Source of the DNA: Hyphomicrobiales bacterium
GTDB taxonomy: Bacteria > Pseudomonadota > Alphaproteobacteria > Rhizobiales > Aestuariivirgaceae
DNA length: 64,000 nucleotides
Reading direction: 5' to 3'
Assembly: GCA_016710435.1 (NCBI GenBank)
Contig: JADJVV010000001.1
Span: 558,001-622,000, forward strand
Shown here: piece after piece, positions 41,137 to 51,433 of the stretch
How the letters are laid out: each line of letters starts with the position of its first letter
Position numbering within the stretch: position 1 is the stretch's first letter
Position numbers and translations under genes: made by a program
Notes under the pieces: generated by a model
Told to the model about the DNA's origin: nothing
The model's input: the letters and a program-made list of their open reading frames with translations, nothing else
Database searches by the model: none

Positions 41137-44100
41137 CTATTGGGAGGGGAATTCGATCTCGCGGACGCTCTCGTCTCGCGGAAACGAGATGCGCCACTGG
41201 GCATCGTTCAACTTCTGAAGACCGTCCATCGCCCCAGGCTCCGCTCCGCCGCGAACGATCGTGATCTGCAGGCGCGCCTTGCCCCGCCGCACCGTCACGC
41301 GCGTGCGGTCCCACCCGGTTGGAAGGCGGGGAGAGACACGAACAGCATCTCCGTCCCAGCTGAGGCCGAGCACCGCTTCGATGCCGGCGCGGTAGAGCCA
41401 GGCTGCGGCCCCCGTGTACCACGTCCACCCCCCGCGGCCGACGTGTGGTGCTACCGAATAGATGTCGGCGACCATCACATAAGGCTCAACCTTGTAGCGC
41501 GCCGCATCTTCGGGCGTGCGCGCGTGATTGACTGGGTTGAGCTGGTTGAACAGGGACACGGCTTCGTCCACCTGGCCCAATTGCATCAGGGCAAACACCG
41601 ACCAGATTGCGCCATGGCTGTACTGCCCGCCGTTCTCGCGCAAACCCGGCGGGTAGGCGCGGATGTAGCCGGGATCGGGCTGCGAGGAATCAAATGGCGG
41701 TGTAAACAGCAACGCCAGCCCGTCCTCCGGCCTTATCAGCTGCTTGCGCACCTCCGCCATGGCGGATGCTGCACGGTCGGGTACAGCCGTTCCCGCCAGC
41801 ACCGACCATGACTGTGCGATGGCATCAATCCGGCACTCGCTGCTGTCCTTGGATCCAAGCGGGGTACCGTCATCAAAATAGCCACGCCGGTACCACGCCC
41901 CGTCCCAGCCATGTTTCTCAACGGCTGTGGTCAAGGATTTGATCGCGTCTTTCCAGCGCGTGATGCGAGCGGTGTCGCCGCGCCTCTCGCTTTCGGGCAG
42001 GATCGTCTTCAGTGTGGCAATGAGGAACCACGCCAGCCACGTGCTCTCGCCCCTTCCCTTTTCGCCTACGCGATTGAGACCGTCATTCCAGTCGCCACCG
42101 CCAATCAGCGGCAGGCCGTGTGGTCCGCGCGTAAGGCTGTGCTCCAGCCCAATGCAACAATGATCATAAAGCGACGCCGTCCGGTCCGAGACGTGCGGCG
42201 GGAAATAGGCATCATGTTCCGCCGGCTCCAGCACGCGCCCTTCCAGAAATGGCAGTGCTTCATCCAGTATGGCCGCGTCGTTGGTGACGCTGACATAATG
42301 CATGGTGCAATAGGTCAGCCAGGCAGCATCATCGCTGATGCGCGTGCGTGTGCCGGCACCGGTTTCAGGCAGCCACCAATGCTGCACGTCGCCTTCCGGG
42401 AACTGACGCGATCCGGCCCGCAGGATGTGGGCACGCGCGATATCCGGGCGTGCAATGCACACGGCCATCGAATCCTGCAATTGATCCCGGAAGCCATAGG
42501 CGCCACTCGCCTGGTAGGTGCCGGAGCGCCCCAGCATGCGGCAGGCCAGTGCCTGATACATGAGCCAGCCATTGAGCATCACGTTCATCGCGCCATCGGG
42601 CGTCTCGACCTGAACGGCGGAGAGCGTGTCGTCCCAGAAGGCGCGCACATCACGCAACAGCGCCTCGACATCTGCGCCACGGTATTTCTGGACCAGCGAC
42701 CGCGCACTCTCCACGCTGGACGTTGCCCCGATGAGCACGATCACCTCGACAGGCGTGGCGGCGGAAACCGTGACCACCTGCTGCAGGGCCGCGCACGGAT
42801 CGAGGCCAGCACCGAAGGCGCCGGAAAGGTCCGCGCCTGACATCACCTCTGCCGGAGCGGTGGAAGTGCCATAGGCTCCGAGGAAGGCATGCCTGTCGCC
42901 CGTCATGCTGGTCTGCTTGCCGGCAAGATCGAAGAACACGATCTGATCGCCGAATTCCGGCGTCCATGGATTGCGCGCCATGAGCGCACCGGTTTCCGCG
43001 TCCAACGACGTCTGGATATGGAAGGCGGTCGCGCCGCGCGAGGCACCCAGCACAAGCTCGGCGAAGAACGTCACCGACAGTGTTTGCGGCGATGGTGAGG
43101 TGGAACGCAACCGCAAACGGCTGATTTTCACTGGTCCATGCACCGGCACGAGGTGCGTCAGTTCCATCGCCAGCGCGCCGTGCTGCGATTCATGCACGGT
43201 GTATCCAAAGCCGTGGCGCGTGCGGAATGTGGCATTGGCCTGTTTCACGGGCGCGATGCATGGACTCATGAGTTGTCCGCTGCGCAGGTCGCGCACATAG
43301 AAGATTTCCGATGGCGCATTGACCACCGGATCATTCGCCCAGGGGGTGATTTGCCGTTCACGCGCGTTGGCATACCACGTATAACCACCGCCATTCGCCC
43401 CGGCATGCGTGCCGAATTCGCCATTCGCGATGACATTGATCCACGGCGCAGGCAGCGGCTTCGCAAGATCATGGGGAATGACATATTCACGGCCATCCCC
43501 GCTGAACCCGCCCCATCCATTGAAGAACTGGAGATCGGGAGTCGCAAGAGGCACGCGCGCTGGCGTCAGGTAGGCGGGGTCTTCCGCAGGCATGCGCGCT
43601 GGCGCCCGTGCCGGAAGCTGCATGCGCGACACCTGGCGCGACAAGGCGCCGGCCCTTGCGTGCAGAGTGACGCGCGCCACCGCAGGCAACAGGGCCACCG
43701 TCTCGGCTGGCAGGAGGTCGGCACGCAAGGCGAACACCTGCCCGCTGCCTTCTGTCGTGCCCATCGCCGTCTGCGACTTGCGGACAAGATCCTCGATCGC
43801 CGCTTGCAGGTCCTGCATGTAGGATGCGCGCCGTTCATTGAGGATGACGAGATCGACGGCAAAGCGCTTGGCAGACCAGTAGCCGTGTCCGCGCAGCAAC
43901 TGCCGGATGATGTCCAGGTCTTCCACCGCATCGATCCGGATCAGCAGGATCGGCCGCACGCCCGAAACGCCCGAAGCCCACAGCCGCGTCTGTTCACGCG
44001 CCTGCTGCTGCAACGCGGTGGACGACGGCCGTGCGGCTGCTGACGCGTACACAATAAGGTTGGCCAGGCGGCGGAAAACCTCGGCCTCGCCCCCTTCGAC

Positions 44101-47100
44101 AGCGAAATGGCGGAGCTGCACGCGCGAATGAGTCCAGGCGAGAACGCTGGCGCGTTCATAGGCGGCGCGCTGCCGGTGGCTGTCCACAAGATCAAGAACG
44201 CCTTCACGGCTCTCGGCCACCACGGTCCACACACTCCAGCAAGCTTGCTGGCCCGCCGCCACGCGCAGCCGTTGACGCAGGGCGAACACGGGATCAAGAA
44301 CAGCGCCCGTCGCACCGTCCAGCGTCTTTCCCGGCCGGAAGGCCTGCGCCGTGGACAGGGTGTTGCCCAGGCCAAGGAACTGCGCCCGCGACGTCTCGAA
44401 TTCTATTGCACTGGCGCCATCAGAATAGGGCACAAGGAACTGTGCGGCCCACACCTGGGGGTCCGACACCTCGCGCCGCCGCCGCATGGCGATCACGGCT
44501 CCCAGCTCCGGCACGAATTCCGTGACCACGAAGAGCTTCGAAAAGGCGGGATGCGCCGCATCCGCCGCGGGCGGTGCCAGGGCCAGCTCCATGTAGCTGG
44601 TAATCTCAATGATCTGCGAACGCGACGAGTTGTTCACCACATTGACCCGGCGGACTTCTGCATCGCTCTCGTTCGAAACGACGCACTGCAACGTGGTGGT
44701 GAACGGGCCATCCACCCGTCGCAGTGCAACCTTGTCTTCGGAAAACTCCGCCCCGTAGTCCTCTGGCTCGCGGACCCGGGGGCTGTATCCCGCCGACCAG
44801 CGCTTGCCGCCCCGCATCTCGCGCAGGAAAATGAAATGACCCCAGGGGTCACAGACCGGATCCTCGCGCCAGCGGCTGATGGCGATTCCGCGCCACGATA
44901 GGGAGCCGCTTCCCGTCGCCGTGATCATGGTCGTGAGGTGGCCGTTGGACAGCAGTTGCACATCCGGATTGCCGGTTCGCCGCGGATCGACAGCCCGCGG
45001 CGCCGCGGCCTCGGCCTCGCTCTGCATGTCCGGCGGCGCGGTGGCGATGCCGGCCATCGGGACGGGCACTTCCTCCGGTGCACGCTCCTGCAGCAGCAAT
45101 TCCGCGGCGCGTACGATGTTCTCTTCATGAAAGTTGTTGCGGATGCGGTGGCCGAGAACTGTGTTCAGGATGGACGTGATCGTCATGCCCTGGTGATGGG
45201 CGAAGTAGGCCTTCACCACCACATGGGTTTCGCCCTCGGGCAGGCGCGCAGGTGTGTAGTCAACGGACTCGTAGAAGCCATAGTCGCCGCGTGCGCCCAC
45301 GCCATCCAGTATGCGCAGGTTGGCAGCTGCTTCCTGTGGCGCGAACATGGAGGCGAGAGCCGTTGCATAAGGTGCCACAACGACATTGGCAGCAAGGCCA
45401 CGCTTCAACCCCAGACCCGGCACGCCAAAGTTTGAATACTGGTATGTCAGATTGCGGTCGCGCGCGCTGAAGGCCGATTCCGATATTCCCCACGGCACGC
45501 CGAGCTTCTTGCCGTATGCAATCTGCTGCTGCACCACGAGCCGTATCGTCTGGTCGATCAGGCTGGCCGACGGCGGATCAAGTACGATGGCTGGCATGAT
45601 GTATTCAAACATCGAGCCCGACCACGAGACGAGCGCGGCGCGTCCATTGACAGCAGTCACAGGACGGCCCAGCCGGAACCAGTGCCGCGCCGGCAGATCG
45701 CCCTTGGCAATGGCGAGGTAACTCGCAAGTGCGGCTTCTGACGCCAGCATGTCGTAACAGCTTTCGTCGAGCGCATGTTCAGTCACACGGTAACCGATGG
45801 ACATCAGGTTGCGGCGCGGGTCGGAGAGAAATCCGAACTGCATGGCCAGCGCAATCCCATGGGCATCATCTGCCGCAGCCGTGAGCCGCTTCGTCAGGTC
45901 TGCCATCACCTGCGTGTCAATCGACGCCTCGGCAAAATGCTGCTCCACGGTCTCACGCAGCGCGGACGCCCAGTGCCGCACGTTCTCGGCCGCCGCTGGT
46001 TCGGCATCACGCACGGCAAGCGTGGTGAGATCAGCGATTGAAGAGGCCTGCATCGCCAGCGCAATGAGGCGGGCGGCAAGCATTTCCGGTGCCGCGCGGG
46101 CCGCCTCGACGCCTGCTGTGAAGGCATCAAACATCGTGCGCAACTGCTTGTGCCGCGCCACATGCTCCCGCTGTCCCGTGAGCAGCCCCGCCAACTCCTC
46201 GCGCAGGATCGCCAGCACATCATTGAGACCTTCAAGCCGTTCGGCCGCGGGAGCCGGATGCTGGCACCACTGCCGGCACATGTTCGCCACGGCAAGGAGA
46301 TGACCCGCAAGATTTCCGCTGTCGACGGACGAGACGTAACGCGGCTCCAGCGGCGCAAGTGACTGCGTGTCGTACCAGTTGAGGAGATGGCCATTCAGCT
46401 TCTCCAGCCTGTGGACGGTGGCAAGCGTCGCCTCAATGCGCTCGACCGCCGTCACGGCATTGATCCAACCGAACTCCCGTGCACTGGCAACCGACAGGAG
46501 ATAGAGCCCGATGTTGGTAGGCGACGTGCGGTGGGCGATGACTGGCTTCGGATCCTCCTGGAAATTGTCCGGGGGGAGATGATTTTCGTCCGGGCCGGTG
46601 AAAGCCTCGAAGTAGCGCCATGTGCGCCGCGCCGTGGTACGCAGCAAGGCGCGGTCTTCCGGCGCCGCCACCAGTTCGTCCTTGGGCGTTGCCGGTTCGC
46701 TCATCAGATGCGCCACGGCGGGGGCGAGCAGCCAGGCGATTGCAAAGGGCATGGCCGACAACAGGACACCATCACCACGCAGCAATGCCAGGCCGAATAC
46801 CGCAGAGCCGATCAACACGCTGGGCCACATCAGCGCATATTCCGCACCAAGGCCCCGCCTGCTGTTCGCCGCCACCTGTGCTGCTGTCGTCCATTCCAGC
46901 AAATGCTTGCGGCTGTAGGCGAGGCGGTAGACTGTGCGGGCGATGGCATCGGCATGCATCCAGGCCTGATGGGCGAGAAGCACGATGTTGCTGGCCGTTA
47001 CCAGAACCGATTGCAGCGTGTCATTGGCAATGCGGCGCAACTGGCTGGTGAGAGTGACTGTGCCGATGCGCAAGCTCGACCCACCGAACAGCGGCAGGAA

Positions 47101-49635
47101 CACCGGGATGTAGGCGGTGAGGATGACGAAGGAGATCCATGCGGCCGAGCGATGATTCGGCAACCACGTCCATCCCGCGAGAAGCGCCAGCATCACCACG
47201 ATCGGCTGCACGGAGCGTCGCAGATTGTCGAGCATCTTCCACTGGCCGACGGCGGAGATGTCCGGTGGCCGTTGCGAGGATCGGGGGGCCCTTCCGAACA
47301 ACCACGGCATCAACTGCCAGTCGCCGCGAATCCAGCGATGCTGCCGCGCCACAGAGACGGAGTAGCGTTCCGGAAAATCCTCGACCACTTCGACATCGCT
47401 GACCAGCGCGGCGCGGGCGAGATTGCCCTCGAATAGGTCGTGACTGAGCATGGTGTTCTCGGGCACGCAGCCCGCCAGGGCCGCTTCAAACACATCAACG
47501 TCGTAGATGCCCTTGCCTGTGAACGAGCCTTCGCCGAACAGATCCTGGTAGACGTCGGAGACCGCGAACACATACGGATCGATGCCCCGGTGGCTGGAAT
47601 AGAGCCGCTGATAGGGCGATCCCCCGTGCCCCACGGGCAGCGAGGCCGTGACCCGCGGCTGCAGGATGCCATAGCCACTCGTCACTCTCCCCGTGTCGGC
47701 ATCAAAATGTGCCTGATTCAGCGGATGCGCGATCTTGCCAACAAGCCGCCGCACGGAATCCCTGGGCAAGCGCGTGTCGGCATCGAGTGTGATCACATAG
47801 CGCACATCCATGGCGAGCTTGCCGCCAATCACCATGAACGATGTGTCCGCCCAACCGCGCAGCAATCGGTTGAGTTCGTGGAGTTTGCCGCGCTTGCGCT
47901 CCCAGCCCATCCACCGCTCCTGCGCGGCATTCCATTGCCGGAACCGGTGCAGCAGCAGGAATCTGTCTCCGCCATGGCGGCGATTGAGCGCCGCGATGCC
48001 GGACAGCGCGGCGTTCAGCAACTCCATGTCGTCGGCAGCATGCTCAGCTGGCGCGTCCGTCCAGTCGGTCACCAGAGCAAACTGGCAAACGCCACGCGGG
48101 TTGGAGAGGAAGTGAATCTCCAGCCGCTCCGTCAATTCCTCGATTGCCGAATGGGAGGTGAGGAGCGAGGGGATGACAACAAGCGTGCGCAGCTCCGCCG
48201 TCGGCCCATCCATGATCTCCAGTCCCGGCAGCACAACGGGCCGCAGTAATTGCGTGACGGCAAAATTCACCATTGCCAGGCTGCTTTCGAAGGATAGGGC
48301 AATGCCAAGCGTAACGAAAACCACAAACACGGGCGTTGCCATGGGCGCACTGAGCAGCGGCACAAGACCGATCCATACAACGAAGGCCGTCAGAAGGATC
48401 GCTAGACCGAGATAGCCTGCAAGGCCGCTGCCGCGCAGGGCGGCGGCAAGCCTCTTCTTCGGCGGCCGGCGATAGCTGATCTGACGTTCGAATGCGTCTC
48501 TGCCTGGACCGACAATGTAGTATCCGGCGCTGGAGGAAGAAGCAGGCCTGTCCGCCGGCACATCGCGCGACGAACTCAGCACCTGTTCCGTTACCTCGAT
48601 CTCGCTCAGTGGAGAATGCGCCGACAGGTCTTCAATGCCGCTGCGATAGGCATTGCGCGTCTGGAAATCCATGTCGCCATACTGGTCGGAACTGCGCAAC
48701 AGGCTATCGACCTTGCTCACGCGGTCGAACCAGTCTTCCCAATGGTAGTCCGAGATGAAACGCAGGCTGGTGATCAGGTTCTGCATCGTCACCGTGGCCA
48801 TCGCCTGCCGGTGATGCTCATCGGCAATGGCACTGTCAAAGTCATGACCCAGCCGCCCCACTTCGGTGCGCAATCGCTCGACGAGATTGGAATCGGCCTG
48901 GTCCTGATCGCGGATGCGCTTCATCAGTTGCACTGTGAACGACAGCCGCTCCGGCGCCGATGTGCCATTGGAGAAGACATCAAGGAGACGGTCCACGTCG
49001 ATCCTGCCATCAAGCAGCATCTCCGCCCGTTCGTCCGCCAGCTGCCGCATGCGCCGCAAGGCAGCCGTACGTGCCGAGATGCGCCGCAGGTTTTCGATGA
49101 GGACGAGGCGCAGGCTGATGGCCGCTGCCCAGAGCTCACCGATCGTGAGCGGGCGCACATCCTGGTAGGCGTTGATGAAGGCGATGAACATCGCCGAATC
49201 GAAGCGGCTGTCCGTGTGGGCGATGAAGGCCCAGGCAATGCCGAAGATCTGAGGATGACCAGCCAGCGGGCCGGAAGCAATCTTGGGCAATTGCCGGTAA
49301 TAGCTGGCAGGTAGATCTTCGATCGCCTGACGGATATGGCTTTCGATCAGGTAGTAATTGTCGATCAACCATTCTGCTGCGGGAGTGACCGGCTTTCCGT
49401 CTGCCGCCGCTTCGGCAAGTTCGGTGTAGGATTTGAGCAGCACACGCGCGTTGTTGTGCAACCGCGTGACCACGGTTCGCACCGGCACATAATCATGACT
49501 GATCTCTTGCGACTGGGCCAGGCTTGTCGCGTGCGCGCAAAACCGCTCCACCCCGAACAACTCTGCCCGAATGGGCTGATCGTCGCTCCAGATGCCATCT
49601 CCATCATGCGAATTGCGCTGCCATGGCAACTGCAT
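41137..49635 (-). CDS. ndvB: Cyclic beta-1,2-glucan synthase
   Basis: A 2832-residue inner-membrane protein, the normal size for NdvB/ChvB. The N-terminal part and the glycosyltransferase 84 domain include about six membrane helices, VITLDADTRLPRDSVRRLVG (DxD at 618-620), GEGSFTGKGIYDV and RQHRWIRGDWQ (about 764). The middle holds a glucoamylase-like domain. The C-terminal GH94 phosphorylase-like domain, which controls ring size, has GGGDWNDGLNRVGEKGRG (Asp 2515) and SVAPHVGRGGWTWYTGAAAW. It makes periplasmic cyclic glucans from UDP-glucose for osmoadaptation and host interaction. The EcfG-type promoter at 49696-49720 suggests general stress control. Confidence 0.95.
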   Translation of the reverse strand: MQLPWQRNSHDGDGIWSDDQPIRAELFGVERFCAHATSLAQSQEISHDYVPVRTVVTRLHNNARVLLKSYTELAEAAADGKPVTPAAEWLIDNYYLIESHIRQAIEDLPASYYRQLPKIASGPLAGHPQIFGIAWAFIAHTDSRFDSAMFIAFINAYQDVRPLTIGELWAAAISLRLVLIENLRRISARTAALRRMRQLADERAEMLLDGRIDVDRLLDVFSNGTSAPERLSFTVQLMKRIRDQDQADSNLVERLRTEVGRLGHDFDSAIADEHHRQAMATVTMQNLITSLRFISDYHWEDWFDRVSKVDSLLRSSDQYGDMDFQTRNAYRSGIEDLSAHSPLSEIEVTEQVLSSSRDVPADRPASSSSAGYYIVGPGRDAFERQISYRRPPKKRLAAALRGSGLAGYLGLAILLTAFVVWIGLVPLLSAPMATPVFVVFVTLGIALSFESSLAMVNFAVTQLLRPVVLPGLEIMDGPTAELRTLVVIPSLLTSHSAIEELTERLEIHFLSNPRGVCQFALVTDWTDAPAEHAADDMELLNAALSGIAALNRRHGGDRFLLLHRFRQWNAAQERWMGWERKRGKLHELNRLLRGWADTSFMVIGGKLAMDVRYVITLDADTRLPRDSVRRLVGKIAHPLNQAHFDADTGRVTSGYGILQPRVTASLPVGHGGSPYQRLYSSHRGIDPYVFAVSDVYQDLFGEGSFTGKGIYDVDVFEAALAGCVPENTMLSHDLFEGNLARAALVSDVEVVEDFPERYSVSVARQHRWIRGDWQLMPWLFGRAPRSSQRPPDISAVGQWKMLDNLRRSVQPIVVMLALLAGWTWLPNHRSAAWISFVILTAYIPVFLPLFGGSSLRIGTVTLTSQLRRIANDTLQSVLVTASNIVLLAHQAWMHADAIARTVYRLAYSRKHLLEWTTAAQVAANSRRGLGAEYALMWPSVLIGSAVFGLALLRGDGVLLSAMPFAIAWLLAPAVAHLMSEPATPKDELVAAPEDRALLRTTARRTWRYFEAFTGPDENHLPPDNFQEDPKPVIAHRTSPTNIGLYLLSVASAREFGWINAVTAVERIEATLATVHRLEKLNGHLLNWYDTQSLAPLEPRYVSSVDSGNLAGHLLAVANMCRQWCQHPAPAAERLEGLNDVLAILREELAGLLTGQREHVARHKQLRTMFDAFTAGVEAARAAPEMLAARLIALAMQASSIADLTTLAVRDAEPAAAENVRHWASALRETVEQHFAEASIDTQVMADLTKRLTAAADDAHGIALAMQFGFLSDPRRNLMSIGYRVTEHALDESCYDMLASEAALASYLAIAKGDLPARHWFRLGRPVTAVNGRAALVSWSGSMFEYIMPAIVLDPPSASLIDQTIRLVVQQQIAYGKKLGVPWGISESAFSARDRNLTYQYSNFGVPGLGLKRGLAANVVVAPYATALASMFAPQEAAANLRILDGVGARGDYGFYESVDYTPARLPEGETHVVVKAYFAHHQGMTITSILNTVLGHRIRNNFHEENIVRAAELLLQERAPEEVPVPMAGIATAPPDMQSEAEAAAPRAVDPRRTGNPDVQLLSNGHLTTMITATGSGSLSWRGIAISRWREDPVCDPWGHFIFLREMRGGKRWSAGYSPRVREPEDYGAEFSEDKVALRRVDGPFTTTLQCVVSNESDAEVRRVNVVNNSSRSQIIEITSYMELALAPPAADAAHPAFSKLFVVTEFVPELGAVIAMRRRREVSDPQVWAAQFLVPYSDGASAIEFETSRAQFLGLGNTLSTAQAFRPGKTLDGATGAVLDPVFALRQRLRVAAGQQACWSVWTVVAESREGVLDLVDSHRQRAAYERASVLAWTHSRVQLRHFAVEGGEAEVFRRLANLIVYASAAARPSSTALQQQAREQTRLWASGVSGVRPILLIRIDAVEDLDIIRQLLRGHGYWSAKRFAVDLVILNERRASYMQDLQAAIEDLVRKSQTAMGTTEGSGQVFALRADLLPAETVALLPAVARVTLHARAGALSRQVSRMQLPARAPARMPAEDPAYLTPARVPLATPDLQFFNGWGGFSGDGREYVIPHDLAKPLPAPWINVIANGEFGTHAGANGGGYTWYANARERQITPWANDPVVNAPSEIFYVRDLRSGQLMSPCIAPVKQANATFRTRHGFGYTVHESQHGALAMELTHLVPVHGPVKISRLRLRSTSPSPQTLSVTFFAELVLGASRGATAFHIQTSLDAETGALMARNPWTPEFGDQIVFFDLAGKQTSMTGDRHAFLGAYGTSTAPAEVMSGADLSGAFGAGLDPCAALQQVVTVSAATPVEVIVLIGATSSVESARSLVQKYRGADVEALLRDVRAFWDDTLSAVQVETPDGAMNVMLNGWLMYQALACRMLGRSGTYQASGAYGFRDQLQDSMAVCIARPDIARAHILRAGSRQFPEGDVQHWWLPETGAGTRTRISDDAAWLTYCTMHYVSVTNDAAILDEALPFLEGRVLEPAEHDAYFPPHVSDRTASLYDHCCIGLEHSLTRGPHGLPLIGGGDWNDGLNRVGEKGRGESTWLAWFLIATLKTILPESERRGDTARITRWKDAIKSLTTAVEKHGWDGAWYRRGYFDDGTPLGSKDSSECRIDAIAQSWSVLAGTAVPDRAASAMAEVRKQLIRPEDGLALLFTPPFDSSQPDPGYIRAYPPGLRENGGQYSHGAIWSVFALMQLGQVDEAVSLFNQLNPVNHARTPEDAARYKVEPYVMVADIYSVAPHVGRGGWTWYTGAAAWLYRAGIEAVLGLSWDGDAVRVSPRLPTGWDRTRVTVRRGKARLQITIVRGGAEPGAMDGLQKLNDAQWRISFPRDESVREIEFPSQ

Positions 49636-49695
49636 GTTACATCACTTCCAATTGCGCTGTGAAAGCGTCTGCCCGTTTATGCTCACATGCAACTC

Positions 49696-49720
49696 AACGC
49701 TGAAGGCGCCACAGGGTTCC
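49696..49720 (-). promoter_or_regulatory. EcfG-type promoter of the cyclic glucan synthase gene
   Basis: Minus strand GGAAC (49720-49716), 16 bases, CGTT (49699-49696), exact match, 60 bases upstream of the ndvB ATG. Confidence 0.75.
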
Positions 49721-49759
49721 ATCCCGGACGTTCATTTCTGCATTGCTTCCAGCGCGGGA

Positions 49760-50920
49760 TCAGGATGGGTTTTTTGCCACATTCGCATTTGCTGATGCTT
49801 CGTTGGCGTTATCTCCTTGGCCGGAAAGGAATTCACCCACAGGGTTCAGCACGGGCAGGTGACTGCAGAACACCCGCAACGTGACGAGGAAGGGAACCGC
49901 CATGATGATCCCGGCGATGCCCCAGGCCCAACCCCAGAACGCCAGCGCGATGAGAATGGCAACGGAATTGATGGACATGCGGCGGCTCAAAACCGCAGGT
50001 GTGACGATCTGTGTCTCGATGCCGATGATCGTCATGTAGACGGCCGGCGCCAAGACCGCCTGACCCCAGTTTGAAAAGACCATGATGGAAACAAAGCCGG
50101 AGATGATCACGCCGGCAATGGGGCCGAGATAGGGAATGAAATTCAGCGCAAACACCAGGAAAGCCCAGAAGTGCGGCATCGGCATGCCAATGAGCCAGAA
50201 GCTCACCCCAACGATGGCACCCAGGCCGGCATTGATCGCGGTAATCGTCAGCAGATAGCTGGAGACGTCACGCTCCACGTCGAAGACGATGCGGAGAGCA
50301 TTTTTCTTGTCGTCAAGGCGCGGCATGACGCGGATCAGCTTTTCGTAGAACAGGTCACCCGAGGCCATCAGGAACAGCGCAATGACAAGCGCGCTGCTGA
50401 GCGTGATGGTGACATTCACGGGATAAGTTGCGATGAAGTTCGCGATGGTGGGCAGCACAGGTTGCCGCACCACAACTTCGGGTGTGGTCGCAGTGCCGCC
50501 CTCCGTGGCCGGAGCCGCGATGGTCTGCGACACGTCGAGAATGTGTTTGAACCACTCCAGCAGCGACGCATTGCGCTGCAGGAAGGTGCGCTGAACCTCG
50601 GGCCAGCGATTGATCCAGTCCGTCATGGCGCTGCCGAACACGGCAGCAATCACCAGCAGCAAGACTGCCAGCGCGAGCGCAATGCCGGTAGTGGTGACCC
50701 AGGCTGGCATGCCCCGCTTCGACATCCGCCGGATGAAGGGGCGAAACGTCAGGGCAATAAAGAAGGCGAAAGCGACGGGAACAAGGAATTCCTTGCCGAT
50801 CACGGCCGCTGCGGTGATTGCGATAAGCAGAAGGCCGATCAACGCATTGCGGATATGCCGCAGATGAGACGACTCGCGCGTCTCGTTGATGCCTTGCTCC
50901 CGGTCGCCTGCTGCGCTCAC
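49760..50920 (-). CDS. AI-2E family transporter (PerM/TqsA-like)
   Basis: A 386-residue membrane protein. Two to three N-terminal helices (LIGLLLIAITAAAVIGKEFL, VAFAFFIALTFRPF), a central extramembrane region, and a C-terminal block with INAGLGAIVGVSFWLIGMPM, FIPYLGPIAGVIISG and WGWAWGIAGIIMAVPFLV are the AI-2E/UPF0118 pattern. Members include autoinducer-2 exporters and Na+/H+ antiporters, so the substrate is open. The GTG at 50920 is chosen because AAGGAGG sits 9 bases upstream. A TTG at 50944 is in frame but unsupported. It lies between ndvB and the stress operon on the same strand. Confidence 0.82.
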   Translation of the reverse strand: MSAAGDREQGINETRESSHLRHIRNALIGLLLIAITAAAVIGKEFLVPVAFAFFIALTFRPFIRRMSKRGMPAWVTTTGIALALAVLLLVIAAVFGSAMTDWINRWPEVQRTFLQRNASLLEWFKHILDVSQTIAAPATEGGTATTPEVVVRQPVLPTIANFIATYPVNVTITLSSALVIALFLMASGDLFYEKLIRVMPRLDDKKNALRIVFDVERDVSSYLLTITAINAGLGAIVGVSFWLIGMPMPHFWAFLVFALNFIPYLGPIAGVIISGFVSIMVFSNWGQAVLAPAVYMTIIGIETQIVTPAVLSRRMSINSVAILIALAFWGWAWGIAGIIMAVPFLVTLRVFCSHLPVLNPVGEFLSGQGDNANEASANANVAKNPS

Positions 50921-50964
50921 CCGGCGGATCCTCCTTGATCGCAATATGGCCAGCCCAAACGGAA

Positions 50965-50988
50965 GAAGCGGCGCCGGAGCGCCGCTTC
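50965..50988 (-). terminator. Possible terminator after the stress membrane operon
   Basis: GAAGCGGCGC (50965-50974) and GCGCCGCTTC (50979-50988) form a perfect 10-pair stem with loop CGGA, with a further AGCCC/GGGCT match outside. The tail has only a short T-rich stretch, so termination may be partial and allow read-through into the AI-2E gene. Confidence 0.5.
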
Positions 50989-51001
50989 GGGCTGGATCAT
51001 T

Positions 51002-51433
51002 CTAGCGCCGGCCAGAGCGGCGTCCGCCGCGCTGGCGGCCACTCGACTGCCACGACATCATGGAATTGGCAGGCCACATCACACCGATGAGCAGCCCGAT
51101 GCCAAGACCGATGGCGCCCAGCATCAATGGCCGCTCATTGGCCATGCTGCGGATCGATGCCATGTCTGGGAGCGTTCCGGGCAGTTCACGCGCCGCGGAA
51201 TCGGCCCAGGAATAGGCACCGCTCAGGGCATCCCGGCCACGGGCAGCATAGCGGGAGGCGCTGCTGCCATAGGATGAGAGCGCCGACGTGGCGGACTGGC
51301 GTTGCTGCCGGCCACGGCCGGACGCCTTGGATTTCGCCTTGCGGCCGCCACGTCCGTGGTCGCGTCCGTTAGCCTTGCGCGCCGGGCTCTTCGCCTTGCT
51401 CGTTGCGGATTCGGTTGTCGTCGTCGTGACCAT
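51002..51433 (-). CDS. Basic glycine-zipper membrane protein of the stress operon
   Basis: A 143-residue protein. The first 60 residues are very basic and low in complexity (SKAKSPARKANGRDHGRGGR). A helical middle (ALSSYGSSASRYAARGRDAL) and one membrane helix with glycine spacing (LGAIGLGIGLLIGVMW) follow, with an Arg-rich tail. A perfect AAAGGAGG lies 5 bases before the ATG, inside the end of the upstream gene, with which it overlaps by 65 bases in another frame. Layout resembles DUF883/YqjD-type proteins that attach to ribosomes or the envelope; this is a loose comparison. Confidence 0.65.
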   Translation of the reverse strand: MVTTTTTESATSKAKSPARKANGRDHGRGGRKAKSKASGRGRQQRQSATSALSSYGSSASRYAARGRDALSGAYSWADSAARELPGTLPDMASIRSMANERPLMLGAIGLGIGLLIGVMWPANSMMSWQSSGRQRGGRRSGRR

